From positions 1 through 38,213 of the IMG/VR virus record IMGVR_UViG_3300046535_001103: a stretch of 38,213 nucleotides of DNA; one strand, 5' to 3'. Shown here in pieces: positions 1 to 8,384 of the stretch. The stretch's first letter is position 1, and the number at the start of each line of letters is the position of its first letter. A program made the position numbers and the translations under genes. The DNA is from a virus. Under the pieces are notes generated by a model that was not told the origin of the DNA, searched no databases, and saw only the letters and a program-made list of their open reading frames with translations.

Positions 1-2
1 AC

Positions 3-12
3 CACACGTGTG
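3..12. repeat. 10-bp perfect palindrome at the left end
   Basis: The ten bases CACACGTGTG form a perfect palindrome directly at the window edge, 44 bases before the small terminase start. Terminase-binding or cos-proximal sites often contain such symmetry, but nothing here proves that role. Confidence 0.35.
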
Positions 13-14
13 AA

Positions 15-42
15 TTGCCCAGTTTTCCTAAATCATTATTAC
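15..42 (+). promoter_or_regulatory. candidate promoter for the terminase/late operon
   Basis: TTGCCC (15-20) and TATTAC (37-42) are separated by 16 bases, each matching the sigma-70 consensus at four of six positions, in an AT-rich island within a GC-rich genome. The small terminase start follows 13 bases later. It could instead be read by the phage sigma factor encoded at the right end. Visual match only. Confidence 0.35.
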
Positions 43-55
43 GGTTGCATGTAAG

Positions 56-517
56 ATGGCGAAGCGCGGCCCCAAACCCAAGCCGAAAGAGCTCAAGATT
101 CTCGATGGGATGCGATCCGATCGCATCAACGCGCTCGCTCCCCCGGCGGTTGCAGGCGACCCGACGCCTCCCGCGCACCTCGACGACACCGCGCGGATTG
201 AGTTTGTGCGGTTCGTCGGCGACCTCAGGGCCCTCGGGGTGTTGTCGCGGACGGACGGCGGGGCCATCGCTCTTTATGCGGCCACTTACTCCCGATGGGT
301 TAAGGCCGAGGCGGCCATCGCAGAGCGCGGGGTATTCGTGACGACTCCCCGAGGCCATATCGCGCAAAACCCGGCGGTTATCGTTGCTCGCGACTCGATT
401 GAAGCCCTCCGGCGGTTGCTTTCGGAATTCGGTTGCACCCCTTCGAGCCGTTCACGGGTGTCGCATGGTGGCATCCCCCCGGCCGATGACCTGGAGGTTT
501 TCCTGAAGCGTGGGTAA
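56..517 (+). CDS. terS: terminase small subunit (P27-like)
   Basis: This 153-residue protein starts with the basic RGPKPKPKELK stretch and a following LDG segment typical of the P27 family of phage small terminases. These recognise the packaging site and feed DNA to the large subunit. The helical middle part (about residues 45-130) fits the family's HTH and oligomerisation core. It is the first gene of the late operon and its 3' end overlaps the large terminase start by eight bases. The ribosome binding site is weak. The family call rests on pattern and on the neighbouring TerL gene. Confidence 0.85.
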   Translation: MAKRGPKPKPKELKILDGMRSDRINALAPPAVAGDPTPPAHLDDTARIEFVRFVGDLRALGVLSRTDGGAIALYAATYSRWVKAEAAIAERGVFVTTPRGHIAQNPAVIVARDSIEALRRLLSEFGCTPSSRSRVSHGGIPPADDLEVFLKRG

Positions 518-2114
518 ACGGGCCCCCTCGACCATCCGCAACCCCTCCGACGAGCTCGCGATTGAGCAGGGTTGCTACTTCGATCCGAAGGAGGCGGCCC
601 GGCCCGGGGCCTTCATCGAGCGCTTTTGCCGGCAATCGCAAGGCCGATGGGCCAACAAGCCTCTCGTTCTCCTCGAATGGCAGACGGATTTCCTCCGGCG
701 CCTGTTCGGATGGAGGCGGGAGGACGGCCGACGACGTTTCGAGAGGGCTTATCTGGAGGTGGCCAAGAAAAACGGCAAGTCAACCATGCTCTCGGCCATC
801 GTGCTCTATCTCCTCCTCGCCGACGATGCGGGGCCCAAAATTTTCATCAATGCATGCGATCGCGATCAAGCCAAGATCATCTTTGACGAATCCATCGCCA
901 TGATTGCGGCCTCCCCCGAGCTCACGAAGCGGCTCAATCCGATTCCCTCTCGGAATCGCATCGTTTACCCCTCGGGCAACGGCTATTGCCAGGCCAATTC
1001 CCATGAGGCCCCCTCGAAGGACGGGGCCAACGCAAGCGCCGTTATCTTCGACGAGCTCCACCGGCATGAAGACAGGGCCTTATGGGATGTCTTCGAGTAT
1101 GCCGGGGCCGGGCGCGACGAGCCTCTCAAGCTCTCGATTACCACGGCCGGCAACAATGAACAGGGCATTTGGTACGAACAAAGGAGCTATTCCGAGGCAG
1201 TCAACCGCGGAGAGATTCCCGATACCACACACCTCGGGGTGGTTTACCGGGCCGAGGCGACCGACGACATCGATTCCCGTGAGACTTGGTTGAAGGCCAA
1301 CCCCTCCCTCGGCCATACGATCCGAGAGGATGCTTTCGCTCGCGACCTCGCCGAGGCCAAGCTTGTCCCGACGAAGCTTGCCCTGTTCAAGCGCCTCCGG
1401 CTCAACATCATCACGCAAACAGAGGCGGGTTTCGTCACCCCCGAGCAATGGAACGCTTGCGGCTCCCCGCACCTCCAGGGCGACGGCTACGCGCCTTGTT
1501 GGGCCGGGGCCGACCTCGCCTCGACGACCGACCTGGCGGCCGTTGTGTGGCTTCTCGGCGACTCCTCGACGGGCCTCGACGTTCGCGCGCGGTTCTGGTT
1601 GCCCTCGGGCCGGGTGGAGGAGCTCGAAAGGCGCGACCGGGTTCCCTACCGAGCATGGATTGAGCAAGGATTCATCGAGCTCACCCAGGGCGATGTGATC
1701 GACTATGAAGCGATCCGGGCGCATGCCCTCGACCTGGCGGGCCGATTCGACCTTCGCAAGCTCCTCCTCGACCCCTGGAATGCAACGCAGCTCGCGGTTT
1801 CCCTCAAAGAAAACGATGGCCTGGAGGTGGAATTCCTCCGGCAAGGGTTCGCAAGCCTCTCGGGCCCGACGAAGGAGCTCGAACGGCTCATTGTCTCCGG
1901 CCAGCTCCGGCACGCAGGCAACCCGGTTCTGCGGTGGATGGCCAGCAACGCGGTTGTCACGAAAGACCCGGCCGGAAACATCAAACTGGACAAGGCCAAG
2001 TCGCGGAACAAAATCGACGGCATGGCGGCGCTCGTCAACGCGATTGCCGGCATGGCCAGCGATCCAACCTCGGGCGATTCTGTCTACGAATCGCGCGGGA
2101 TTCTGATGATATGA
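510..2114 (+). CDS. terL: terminase large subunit (HK97-type)
   Basis: The packaging motor ATPase and nuclease, 534 residues. The ATPase Walker A-type segment is VAKKNGKST (residues 84-92), a form common in HK97-like terminases, and the Walker B segment is AVIFDE with acidic residues D181 and E182. The C-terminal half has the acidic pattern of the RNase H-like nuclease, with ADLASTTDLAA near 335-345, a DPWN segment, and SRNKIDGMAAL near the end. The start is GTG, overlapping terS. Length and motif order are normal for the family. Confidence 0.95.
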   Translation: MGKRAPSTIRNPSDELAIEQGCYFDPKEAARPGAFIERFCRQSQGRWANKPLVLLEWQTDFLRRLFGWRREDGRRRFERAYLEVAKKNGKSTMLSAIVLYLLLADDAGPKIFINACDRDQAKIIFDESIAMIAASPELTKRLNPIPSRNRIVYPSGNGYCQANSHEAPSKDGANASAVIFDELHRHEDRALWDVFEYAGAGRDEPLKLSITTAGNNEQGIWYEQRSYSEAVNRGEIPDTTHLGVVYRAEATDDIDSRETWLKANPSLGHTIREDAFARDLAEAKLVPTKLALFKRLRLNIITQTEAGFVTPEQWNACGSPHLQGDGYAPCWAGADLASTTDLAAVVWLLGDSSTGLDVRARFWLPSGRVEELERRDRVPYRAWIEQGFIELTQGDVIDYEAIRAHALDLAGRFDLRKLLLDPWNATQLAVSLKENDGLEVEFLRQGFASLSGPTKELERLIVSGQLRHAGNPVLRWMASNAVVTKDPAGNIKLDKAKSRNKIDGMAALVNAIAGMASDPTSGDSVYESRGILMI

Positions 2115-2316
2115 TCGGGCCCATCGAGAAAGCACCCGTTGGGCACCATCACCCGGCGGTGTGGTCCGCAAGCCCAGGCGCCGAGTGGGCCCGAGACAGG
2201 GGCATTCTCCGGGGCCCCTCGCAAACCAGCGCAGCCCCGGGACGGCTCGACTCCACCGGGCCCGGGGCAATTCCAAGGCCCGTTACCCCGACCCATGCAC
2301 CATTGAGGCCCCGTTA

Positions 2317-2865
2317 ATGGCGACGACAAAGAGCGGTTTCGTAGTGACCAACAAGGCGGCACTCGTCGGCGCGGCGGTTGTCGCGGCCCCGGCGGTGGAG
2401 GCTATGAGCGATGAGGCGGCAAACGTCGTCGCTCAGGCGGCGGCGGGCAACCCTGGCAACACCGGCAGCGTGCGAATCGACGCGCCGAGTATCAACCTGG
2501 CGACCGCAAGCTATGCCAAGAACGCGGGTGTGTATCTCACCCTCACGGGCACAACGCCGATCACCCTCGACTTCACCGCCATCGCGGCGACCACGGGCGT
2601 TGTCATCGCGGGGGATACGGCTTTCGCGACCTGGAATCAGATCGTTCTGATGAACACCGGGGCGGTTGACCTTGTTATGACCCCCGGCGGCTCCAACCCC
2701 CTCCGGACCCTGCTATCTGGCACGGGGCCGGGCCTCACAATCCCCGCCGGCTCCACGATCACCCTCGCCTCGGTTGCCGGCCTCACCGTCGACGGCACCC
2801 ACAAGACGCTGACCTTTACCCCGACCTCGGGCGGAAGCCTCGGCCTGGCCATCGGGGGCGCGTAA
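2317..2865 (+). CDS. beta-rich virion protein of unknown role
   Basis: The 182-residue product from the ATG at 2317 is rich in Thr, Gly, Ala and Val. Its C-terminal half (about residues 80-180: TWNQIVLMNTGAVDL, then GSTITLASVAGLTVDGTHK) resembles small beta-sandwich domains at the ends of phage fibre and decoration proteins. It lies between terminase and portal, an unusual place for such a protein, so it may be a head fibre or decoration protein. The frame is open back to 2161, but that extension is rich in Arg and Pro and looks non-coding. Confidence 0.7.
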   Translation: MATTKSGFVVTNKAALVGAAVVAAPAVEAMSDEAANVVAQAAAGNPGNTGSVRIDAPSINLATASYAKNAGVYLTLTGTTPITLDFTAIAATTGVVIAGDTAFATWNQIVLMNTGAVDLVMTPGGSNPLRTLLSGTGPGLTIPAGSTITLASVAGLTVDGTHKTLTFTPTSGGSLGLAIGGA

Positions 2866-2872
2866 GCCCCTC

Positions 2873-4132
2873 ATGGGACTTCGCCAGTGGCTTAGTAGGC
2901 GATTCGAGCGCCGAGGGCAAACGTCCATCGGCTCCGGCTATGTCTCCGGCGCTCCGAATCTCTCCGGCACCTACATTACCCCGCAAACGGCCATCGGCCT
3001 TACGGCGGTGTTCGCGGCTATCAACCGCATCGCGACCGATACGGCATGCCTCCCCCTCCACGTTTACGAGAAGCGGCCCGACGGCGGCCGAGAGGTGGCC
3101 GAGGGCTTTTACCTGGAGGAGCGGCTCGCGGTTGAGCCCAATGACGAGCTCGACGCTTTTTCCCTCCGGCGCGACTCGATGGGCCATGTTCTCGGGTGGG
3201 GCACCGGCTATCAGGAGGTGATTCGAGACAAGCGGGGCCGGGTGGAGTCTCTTCACCTCCTCCATCCGGCCAGGACAAGCCCCAAGCGGAATGAGGAAAG
3301 CGGCAAGCTCTTTTACGAGCTCGATGGCGACCCGCGGAAGCGAAAGCTCCCCGAGGACGTGTTGAAGTTCTCGGGCCTCGGCTTCAACGGCCTCCAGGGT
3401 TACAACCCCTGCATCGTCGCCAAGCAATCCCTCGGCCTCAACATGGCGGCCGAGCAATTCGGGGCGGCCTTCTTCGGCAATGGGGCGACCCCCGGGGGCA
3501 TCCTCAAGACCCTTCGCAAGCTCGGGCCTCAAGCCGTTGCGAATCTCCGCAACTCCCTCGGGCAGCTTCACCAGGGCAGTCAATCCGCGCATCAGTTGAT
3601 GATTCTGGAGGAGGGCCTCGAATACCAGCAAACCGCCATTGCCCCCGAGCTCGCGCAATTCATCGCGACCCGGCAGTTTGGCGTTATCGAAGTGGCTCGC
3701 ATGTGGTCGATTCCCCCGCACAAGATCGGCGACTATTCCCAGGCTCACCTTACCAACATCGAACAATCGAACATAGATTACATTTGCACGACGCTTTGCG
3801 GTTATGTCGTGATGCTTGAAGCCCAATACAACCTCAAGCTCCTCACCCGGGAAGAGCGCAAGCGATACGTCATCCTCCACGACTTTTCCCAGCTCCTCCG
3901 CGGCGACATGGCGGCCCGAATCGCATGGCTTCAGGGCATGCACGGCATGGGGTGCATGTCGGCCGACGACATCCTCCGGCATGAGGGGCGCAACCCGATC
4001 GGCCCCGCGAAGGGTGGCGATAAGTATCTCGTCCAGGCGCAATATATCCCCCTCGAAAAAGCGGGCGAGGTTCCTTTTGCCCCGGCCCCGGCCAAGCCTC
4101 CATCCAAGAAAAAGGGTGTGAAAGATGAGTGA
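2873..4132 (+). CDS. portal protein (HK97 family)
   Basis: This 419-residue protein forms the dodecameric DNA entry ring of the capsid. Typical HK97-family portal features are TAVFAAINRIATDTACLPL near residues 43-61, LLHPARTSPKRNE, and the clip/stem region with FGNGATPGGIL. A later segment carries IARMWSIPPHKIGDYSQ, close to the common VPPHLLGD-type pattern. It sits between terminase and protease in canonical order and overlaps the protease start by eight bases. No strong ribosome binding site precedes the ATG. Confidence 0.92.
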   Translation: MGLRQWLSRRFERRGQTSIGSGYVSGAPNLSGTYITPQTAIGLTAVFAAINRIATDTACLPLHVYEKRPDGGREVAEGFYLEERLAVEPNDELDAFSLRRDSMGHVLGWGTGYQEVIRDKRGRVESLHLLHPARTSPKRNEESGKLFYELDGDPRKRKLPEDVLKFSGLGFNGLQGYNPCIVAKQSLGLNMAAEQFGAAFFGNGATPGGILKTLRKLGPQAVANLRNSLGQLHQGSQSAHQLMILEEGLEYQQTAIAPELAQFIATRQFGVIEVARMWSIPPHKIGDYSQAHLTNIEQSNIDYICTTLCGYVVMLEAQYNLKLLTREERKRYVILHDFSQLLRGDMAARIAWLQGMHGMGCMSADDILRHEGRNPIGPAKGGDKYLVQAQYIPLEKAGEVPFAPAPAKPPSKKKGVKDE

Positions 4133-4706
4133 CAAGGCAACCATCGAGCGCCGCGGCATCCTCAGCAAGGTTGAGCTCCGCGCGGGCAAGGATGAGAAGT
4201 CTCCCGGCATGCTTTGCGGTTATGCCGCGCTCTTCGGCTCCCTCTCCCAAGACCTCGGCGGCTTTCAAGAGCAAATCGAGCTCGGGGCCTTCACCGATGC
4301 GGTGGCGCGCGACGACATCCGATGCCTTCGCAATCATGAGCCCGATTGCCTCCTCGGCCGGAACATCAACGGCACCCTGCGCCTCAGGGAGGACGATAAG
4401 GGCCTTTACTTCGAGTGCGATTTGCCCAACACAACCCACGGCCGAGATACGGCCGAGATGATATCCCGAGGAGATATGAGCGGTTGCTCATTCTCCTTCT
4501 CGGTCGACTCCTATGCGTGGGATTTTGACGCCTCCCCGCCAGTGCGCACCCTTCGCAAAGTCAAGCTTTACGACGCGGGGCCCGTCACCTATCCCGCCTA
4601 TCCCGATACATCGGTTGCGTGCCGATCGCTCGAAGCATCCCGGCCCCTGGCGGCCGATCCCCTGGCGCTCCACAAGGCACGGCTCAAGCTCGCGGGCGCT
4701 TTCTGA
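4125..4706 (+). CDS. prohead protease (HK97 family, U35-type)
   Basis: The 193-residue maturation protease cleaves the capsid scaffold (delta) domain. A catalytic histidine candidate is H71 in RNHEPDCLLGR, and the serine motif is SGCSFSF at 119-125 with S122 the likely nucleophile. The region GPVTYPAYPDTSVA is a family hallmark. It lies between portal and major capsid protein and overlaps the portal gene by eight bases. The length matches the family. Confidence 0.93.
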   Translation: MSDKATIERRGILSKVELRAGKDEKSPGMLCGYAALFGSLSQDLGGFQEQIELGAFTDAVARDDIRCLRNHEPDCLLGRNINGTLRLREDDKGLYFECDLPNTTHGRDTAEMISRGDMSGCSFSFSVDSYAWDFDASPPVRTLRKVKLYDAGPVTYPAYPDTSVACRSLEASRPLAADPLALHKARLKLAGAF

Positions 4707-4735
4707 TCCCCAATCCCAACGAAAGAGGAAAGCAC

Positions 4736-6094
4736 ATGGCAGTGAAAGTGTTTGAGCTCCGCCAGGAACGGCAGAAGCTCTATGAGGCCAACAAGGAAAC
4801 CGTCGAGCGGGCCGAGGCCGAGAAGCGGGCCCTCACCAAGACCGAGGAGGAGGAGGTAAACCTCAGATACGCCGACATGGACGTATTGGCGAAGCGCATC
4901 AGCACAATGGAGCGGCTCGCGGGCATCGAGAAGAACGGCCTGGAACCGACCGAGCGCGTTTCCGCGCCTCTCCCCCATGAAGACCCGGCCAACGCGGGCC
5001 GGCACCGTTACAGCATGCTCCGCGCGGCCCGATCGCTCTACCTCGGCCAGGGCAAGCCCGATGGCCTGGAGGGCGAGGTTCACGACGAGCTCGTCAAGCG
5101 CTCCGGCAAGAATCCCCTCGGCTTCATGATGCCTTACCATTCGCGAAGCGAGGGCGCCCGGCTCCACGATCGGCGGATGGAAGCTTTCGGGCCCGAGCGG
5201 CGGGCCCTCGACTCCTCGACCGGCACCGGTTCGGTTCCCACCATCCTGGACAAGGATTGGATTGAATTCCTCCGAACCAAGATGCAAGTCATGGCGGCGG
5301 GCGCTCGCGAAATCACCGACTTGCAAGGCAAATTCGCGATCCCCCGTCAGAGCGGCAAGGGTACGTTCTATTGGGTGGCCGAATCGGGCGCAGTCACCGG
5401 CTCGAATCAGACCCTCGATCAGGTTTTGTTCACGCCACACACCGGCGGGGCCTACACTGACATTTCCCGGCGGTTCTTCGAGCTCACCATCCTCGACTCG
5501 GGCGAGCAATTCGTCAAAGATGACCTCTCGGCCATCATCGGCCGGGGTGTCGACCTGGCGGCCCTCAACGGCTCGGGCGCGAGCAATCAGCCCCTCGGCA
5601 TCCTTCAGAATACCGGCATCACCGGATCGAACACGGTTGCCCTCGGGGCCAACGGCGGGGCCCCGACGTGGGCGGCGCTCGTCGAGCTCTACACGATCGT
5701 TTCCCGGGGCAACGCGGCCGACCTCGGCGAATTCTCTTACCTCGGCAACGCCGATGTCACTGGCACCCTGGCGACCACGGCCAAGATCGGATCGACCTTC
5801 CCTATCTTCCTTCTCGAAGGCGATAAGGTTTACGGCAAGCGCTACCTTCAGACCAACCAGCTCCCGAACAACCTCACCAAGGGCGGCGGAACGGCGCTCT
5901 CGCCGATCATCGGGGCGATCTGGAATCAGCTCATCCTCGCCTATTGGACGGGCGTTGACGTGCTGGTTGACCCCTACACCGGTTCGAGCTCCGGCACCGT
6001 GCGGATTGTCGCGCTTCAGGATATGGACATCCAGGTTCGCCACAATGAGGCGTTCGCCGTTATCGTCGATATGATTTCCAACCAAACCTCTTGA
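4736..6094 (+). CDS. major capsid protein (HK97 fold)
   Basis: The 452-residue shell protein starts at the ATG at 4736, preceded by a GAAAGAGGAAAG ribosome binding site. The frame is open further upstream, but that part overlaps the protease. Residues 1 to about 65 are charged and helical, as expected of the N-terminal delta scaffold that the protease removes. The HK97 core follows, with STGTGSVPTILDKDWIEFLR, then ISRRFFELTILDSGEQFV and a C-terminal MDIQVRHNEAFAVIVDM segment. Confidence 0.93.
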   Translation: MAVKVFELRQERQKLYEANKETVERAEAEKRALTKTEEEEVNLRYADMDVLAKRISTMERLAGIEKNGLEPTERVSAPLPHEDPANAGRHRYSMLRAARSLYLGQGKPDGLEGEVHDELVKRSGKNPLGFMMPYHSRSEGARLHDRRMEAFGPERRALDSSTGTGSVPTILDKDWIEFLRTKMQVMAAGAREITDLQGKFAIPRQSGKGTFYWVAESGAVTGSNQTLDQVLFTPHTGGAYTDISRRFFELTILDSGEQFVKDDLSAIIGRGVDLAALNGSGASNQPLGILQNTGITGSNTVALGANGGAPTWAALVELYTIVSRGNAADLGEFSYLGNADVTGTLATTAKIGSTFPIFLLEGDKVYGKRYLQTNQLPNNLTKGGGTALSPIIGAIWNQLILAYWTGVDVLVDPYTGSSSGTVRIVALQDMDIQVRHNEAFAVIVDMISNQTS

Positions 6095-6130
6095 TTCAGC
6101 CCGCGGCGGCCTAGGCCGTCACGTTCCCCG

Positions 6131-6152
6131 GGGGCCGGCTTGCGTCGGCCCC
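6131..6152 (+). terminator. hairpin after the capsid gene (possible leaky terminator)
   Basis: GGGGCCG (6131-6137) pairs with CGGCCCC (6146-6152) around an eight-base loop, followed by a C/T-rich run with three T residues. It lies 36 bases after the capsid stop and before a ribosome binding site for the next gene. It could lower readthrough or protect the capsid mRNA end. Confidence 0.45.
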
Positions 6153-6177
6153 TCCCCTTTACCCTGGAGTCTCGACT

Positions 6178-6399
6178 ATGCGGCGAATCAAGATCATCTC
6201 CCCGAAGGGCATCCTCCTCGGCAACCGGTTTTACAACCCGGGCGAGGTGGTCACCCTGGAGGACGATAAGCGGGCCTCGGCAATCGTTGCCGAGGGCCAT
6301 GCCGAGCATGTCACCTCGGTCCCGGGCAACGATCCCCACGTTACCGTTCCGAACACCGCGGCGGCCCCCCGGGCCCCCGAGAAAGCGGCCCGGCGCTAA
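6178..6399 (+). CDS. small protein after capsid, unknown
   Basis: The 73-residue product begins MRRIKIISPKGILLGNRFYNPGEVV and ends in a Pro/Ala-rich basic tail. Short proteins of this form, a small beta domain whose pattern suggests residues held at a defined spacing, are often found between capsid and connector genes of HK97-like phages. Their function is not settled. A TGGAGTC ribosome binding site precedes the ATG. It is transcribed with the structural genes. Confidence 0.75.
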   Translation: MRRIKIISPKGILLGNRFYNPGEVVTLEDDKRASAIVAEGHAEHVTSVPGNDPHVTVPNTAAAPRAPEKAARR

Positions 6400-6402
6400 C
6401 CG

Positions 6403-7290
6403 ATGCGGCTCTATCCTGAATTTGTTTTTCCGACGGCCACTCAAACCGGCACGCTCACGAGCGGTTCCCCGGTTGTGAGTGGCCTCACCAATACCGCGCT
6501 CCTCCTCGGGGCGGTGGGAGTATCGGGCACGGGTGTTGCCCTCGACTCCTTCGTGTCGACCATCAACAGCACAACGGCCCTCACGTTGACCGAGAACGCG
6601 ACCTCCTCGGGCACGGTTTCACTCGCGTTCTCCATCGAACCGTTGATGTTGTATCAGGCAAAGAAGCAACTCCGGCTTGAGCCAACCGACATCACGCTCG
6701 ACGACGCCTATATCGCGGGCCTGATCCCCACGGCCCGGCTTGCTGTCGAGCAACTGACCAGGCGGGCCCTCATCACGCAGACCCGGGCCCTCTACCTCGA
6801 CTCCTTCCCCTCGGCCGGCGGGTACTACAATCGAGCCGTGCGCGAAATCTGGCCAAGCCTCGGCGGCCTCCCCTCGGGCCTCGGCTTCTATCCCGGCCTC
6901 ATCCCGAATTCGACGGGCGTCATTGATATCCCGTTGCCCCCCCTACAGTCGATCACCGCGGTTCGTTACCTCGACTTCGCCGGCACTCTGCAAACCGTCG
7001 ACCCCTCGGCCTACAACGTGAGCCTCGATACCCCGGGGCGGATTCAGCCCCAATACTCGCATGTCTGGCCAATCTCCCGGCCGACGATCGACTCGGTTCA
7101 AATCACGTTCGTTGCCGGCTATGGGGCCACGGCCGATAAGATCCCCTCGCCGTTCTCGCAGGCCATGAAGCTCCTCATCGGCCATTGGTACGAACACCGC
7201 GAAGAAGTGAGCGACATCCAGCTTTTCACCGTCCCCGAGGGCATCGCCAAGTCAATCCTCGCCTCGGTCGAATCGGGATTGTACTACTGA
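6403..7290 (+). CDS. head-tail connector (gp6-like) with N-terminal insert domain
   Basis: Residues from about 80 onward (AKKQLRLEPTDITLDDAYI, then ARLAVEQLTRRALITQT) match the HK97 gp6-type connector that forms the ring below the portal. The usual family is around 100-200 residues; this protein has 295. Residues about 14-77 form an extra Thr/Ser/Gly beta segment (TGTLTSGSPVVSGL, then TTALTLTENATSSGTVSLAF), of the kind seen as repeats in virion fibre proteins. The next gene starts inside its stop codon (TGATG). Confidence 0.85.
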   Translation: MRLYPEFVFPTATQTGTLTSGSPVVSGLTNTALLLGAVGVSGTGVALDSFVSTINSTTALTLTENATSSGTVSLAFSIEPLMLYQAKKQLRLEPTDITLDDAYIAGLIPTARLAVEQLTRRALITQTRALYLDSFPSAGGYYNRAVREIWPSLGGLPSGLGFYPGLIPNSTGVIDIPLPPLQSITAVRYLDFAGTLQTVDPSAYNVSLDTPGRIQPQYSHVWPISRPTIDSVQITFVAGYGATADKIPSPFSQAMKLLIGHWYEHREEVSDIQLFTVPEGIAKSILASVESGLYY

Positions 7291-7613
7291 TGAACGCGGG
7301 CCCGAAGCGGTTTCGAGTGACGTTCCAATCGCTCGTCGAAACAAAGGACGGATACGGTCAAAAGGTTGAGTCGTGGCTTGACGTGGCGACCTATTGGGCG
7401 GCCATCCGCAACCTCACCGGGCGCGAGCTCATCAACGCGAAACAGGTCAAGGCGGAATCGCATTACATGATCATCATGCGTTACGTCCCGGGCATCACCC
7501 CGAGCATGCGGGCGGTTTGCGACGGCATCAATTACAACATCGTCAGTCTTAATAACGTCGATATGCGCAAGCGAGAATTGCGTATCGAAGTTCAGGAGCT
7601 CGTTTCCCCGTGA
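7290..7613 (+). CDS. head closure / head-tail joining protein
   Basis: The 107-residue protein starts at the ATG overlapping the connector stop. The pattern KRFRVTFQSLVETKDGYGQ, then WLDVATYWAAIRNLTGREL and a C-terminal beta region, is that of the SPP1 gp16/HK97 gp7-like head-tail joining family, which stoppers the connector after packaging. Its position after the connector gene supports this. The next gene begins with GTG overlapping its TGA. Confidence 0.82.
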   Translation: MNAGPKRFRVTFQSLVETKDGYGQKVESWLDVATYWAAIRNLTGRELINAKQVKAESHYMIIMRYVPGITPSMRAVCDGINYNIVSLNNVDMRKRELRIEVQELVSP

Positions 7614-7987
7614 GCATCACCAACACCTATCAGGTTGCCATGTCGTCTACGGACGGCACGCGGGTTCAAGGCTCGAGCGCCGAGACTGGCACGACGCAAG
7701 TGGTGGTCAATACGCAGCTCCCCGCGGCCTCGACGAATGTTAGCGTCGCGTGCGCGTTCACCGTGGCGAACGTCCAAGGCATCATCCTCCTCGCCAACCA
7801 GAATTGCACGATCAAGACCAACTCATCGGGAAGCCCGGCGAACACAATCAACCTCATCGCGGGAATCCCCCTTATCTGGCTCAAGAGCGCCGGCTATTTC
7901 TCCAACCCGTTCACGGTGGACGTTACTTCGTGGTTCGTCACATGCACCCCGGCAACCACACTTCAGGCGGCCATCCTGACCACGTAA
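7610..7987 (+). CDS. beta-rich structural protein, unknown
   Basis: The 125-residue product starts with GTG at 7610 in a GTGA overlap with the preceding stop; an in-frame ATG lies at 7640. It is low in charge and rich in Thr, Ser, Asn and Val, suggesting a beta-sandwich virion protein. It separates head closure from the gp10-type gene, which are usually adjacent, so it may decorate the neck. I do not recognise a family. Confidence 0.65.
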   Translation: MSITNTYQVAMSSTDGTRVQGSSAETGTTQVVVNTQLPAASTNVSVACAFTVANVQGIILLANQNCTIKTNSSGSPANTINLIAGIPLIWLKSAGYFSNPFTVDVTSWFVTCTPATTLQAAILTT

Positions 7988-8367
7988 TGAGCGACCTCGG
8001 CCTCGACATCCGCGGCCTCGGCGACACGACGCGCACCCTCCAGGCCCTCGGCCGGGCGATTGCCCCCACGGTTGCCCCGTCGCTCCTCGGGGCCCTCCGG
8101 CCAATGGAGGCCAGGGCCGAGGCCGAGGCCCCGGTCTTGACCGGCGAGCTCCGCGCGGCCATCGCGACCCGGCCCGGCCCGGTGGGCTTTGACCATGCCT
8201 CGGCCGAGATGGTCGTTCCCATCGAGCATGGTGTTCACCGCGACCTCGGCACCCAGCACCAGCGCCCCGACCCGTTCCTCCAGCGGGCGGCGCTCGCGAC
8301 CGAGGCCGAGGCGGTTGAGCAAGTCGAGCGGGCGGTTCTCCAGGTAATCGACGACCTTTTGAGATAA
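7987..8367 (+). CDS. HK97 gp10-type neck/tail-completion protein
   Basis: The 126-residue protein starts at the ATG overlapping the previous stop (TAATG). The elements are an N-terminal helix-rich part, then EAPVLTGELRAAIATRPGP, then the EHGVHRDLGTQHQRPDPFLQRA pattern split across a turn. This arrangement is the one seen in HK97 gp10-family proteins that complete the neck and tail. The open frame further upstream is a shadow of the preceding gene. Confidence 0.82.
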   Translation: MSDLGLDIRGLGDTTRTLQALGRAIAPTVAPSLLGALRPMEARAEAEAPVLTGELRAAIATRPGPVGFDHASAEMVVPIEHGVHRDLGTQHQRPDPFLQRAALATEAEAVEQVERAVLQVIDDLLR

Positions 8368-8384
8368 GCCAGGGTAATCCCGAC

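Noticed and set aside
1080-2276. Long leftward ORF of 398 codons opposite the large terminase
   Set aside because: It is a GC-bias shadow of a clear terminase gene. The same applies to the long leftward frames at 2816-4210 (portal) and 4598-6085 (capsid).
2161-2316. N-terminal extension of the structural gene at 2317
   Set aside because: The extension is Arg/Pro-rich, overlaps nothing functional and has no ribosome binding site, while the ATG at 2317 starts a normal-looking protein.
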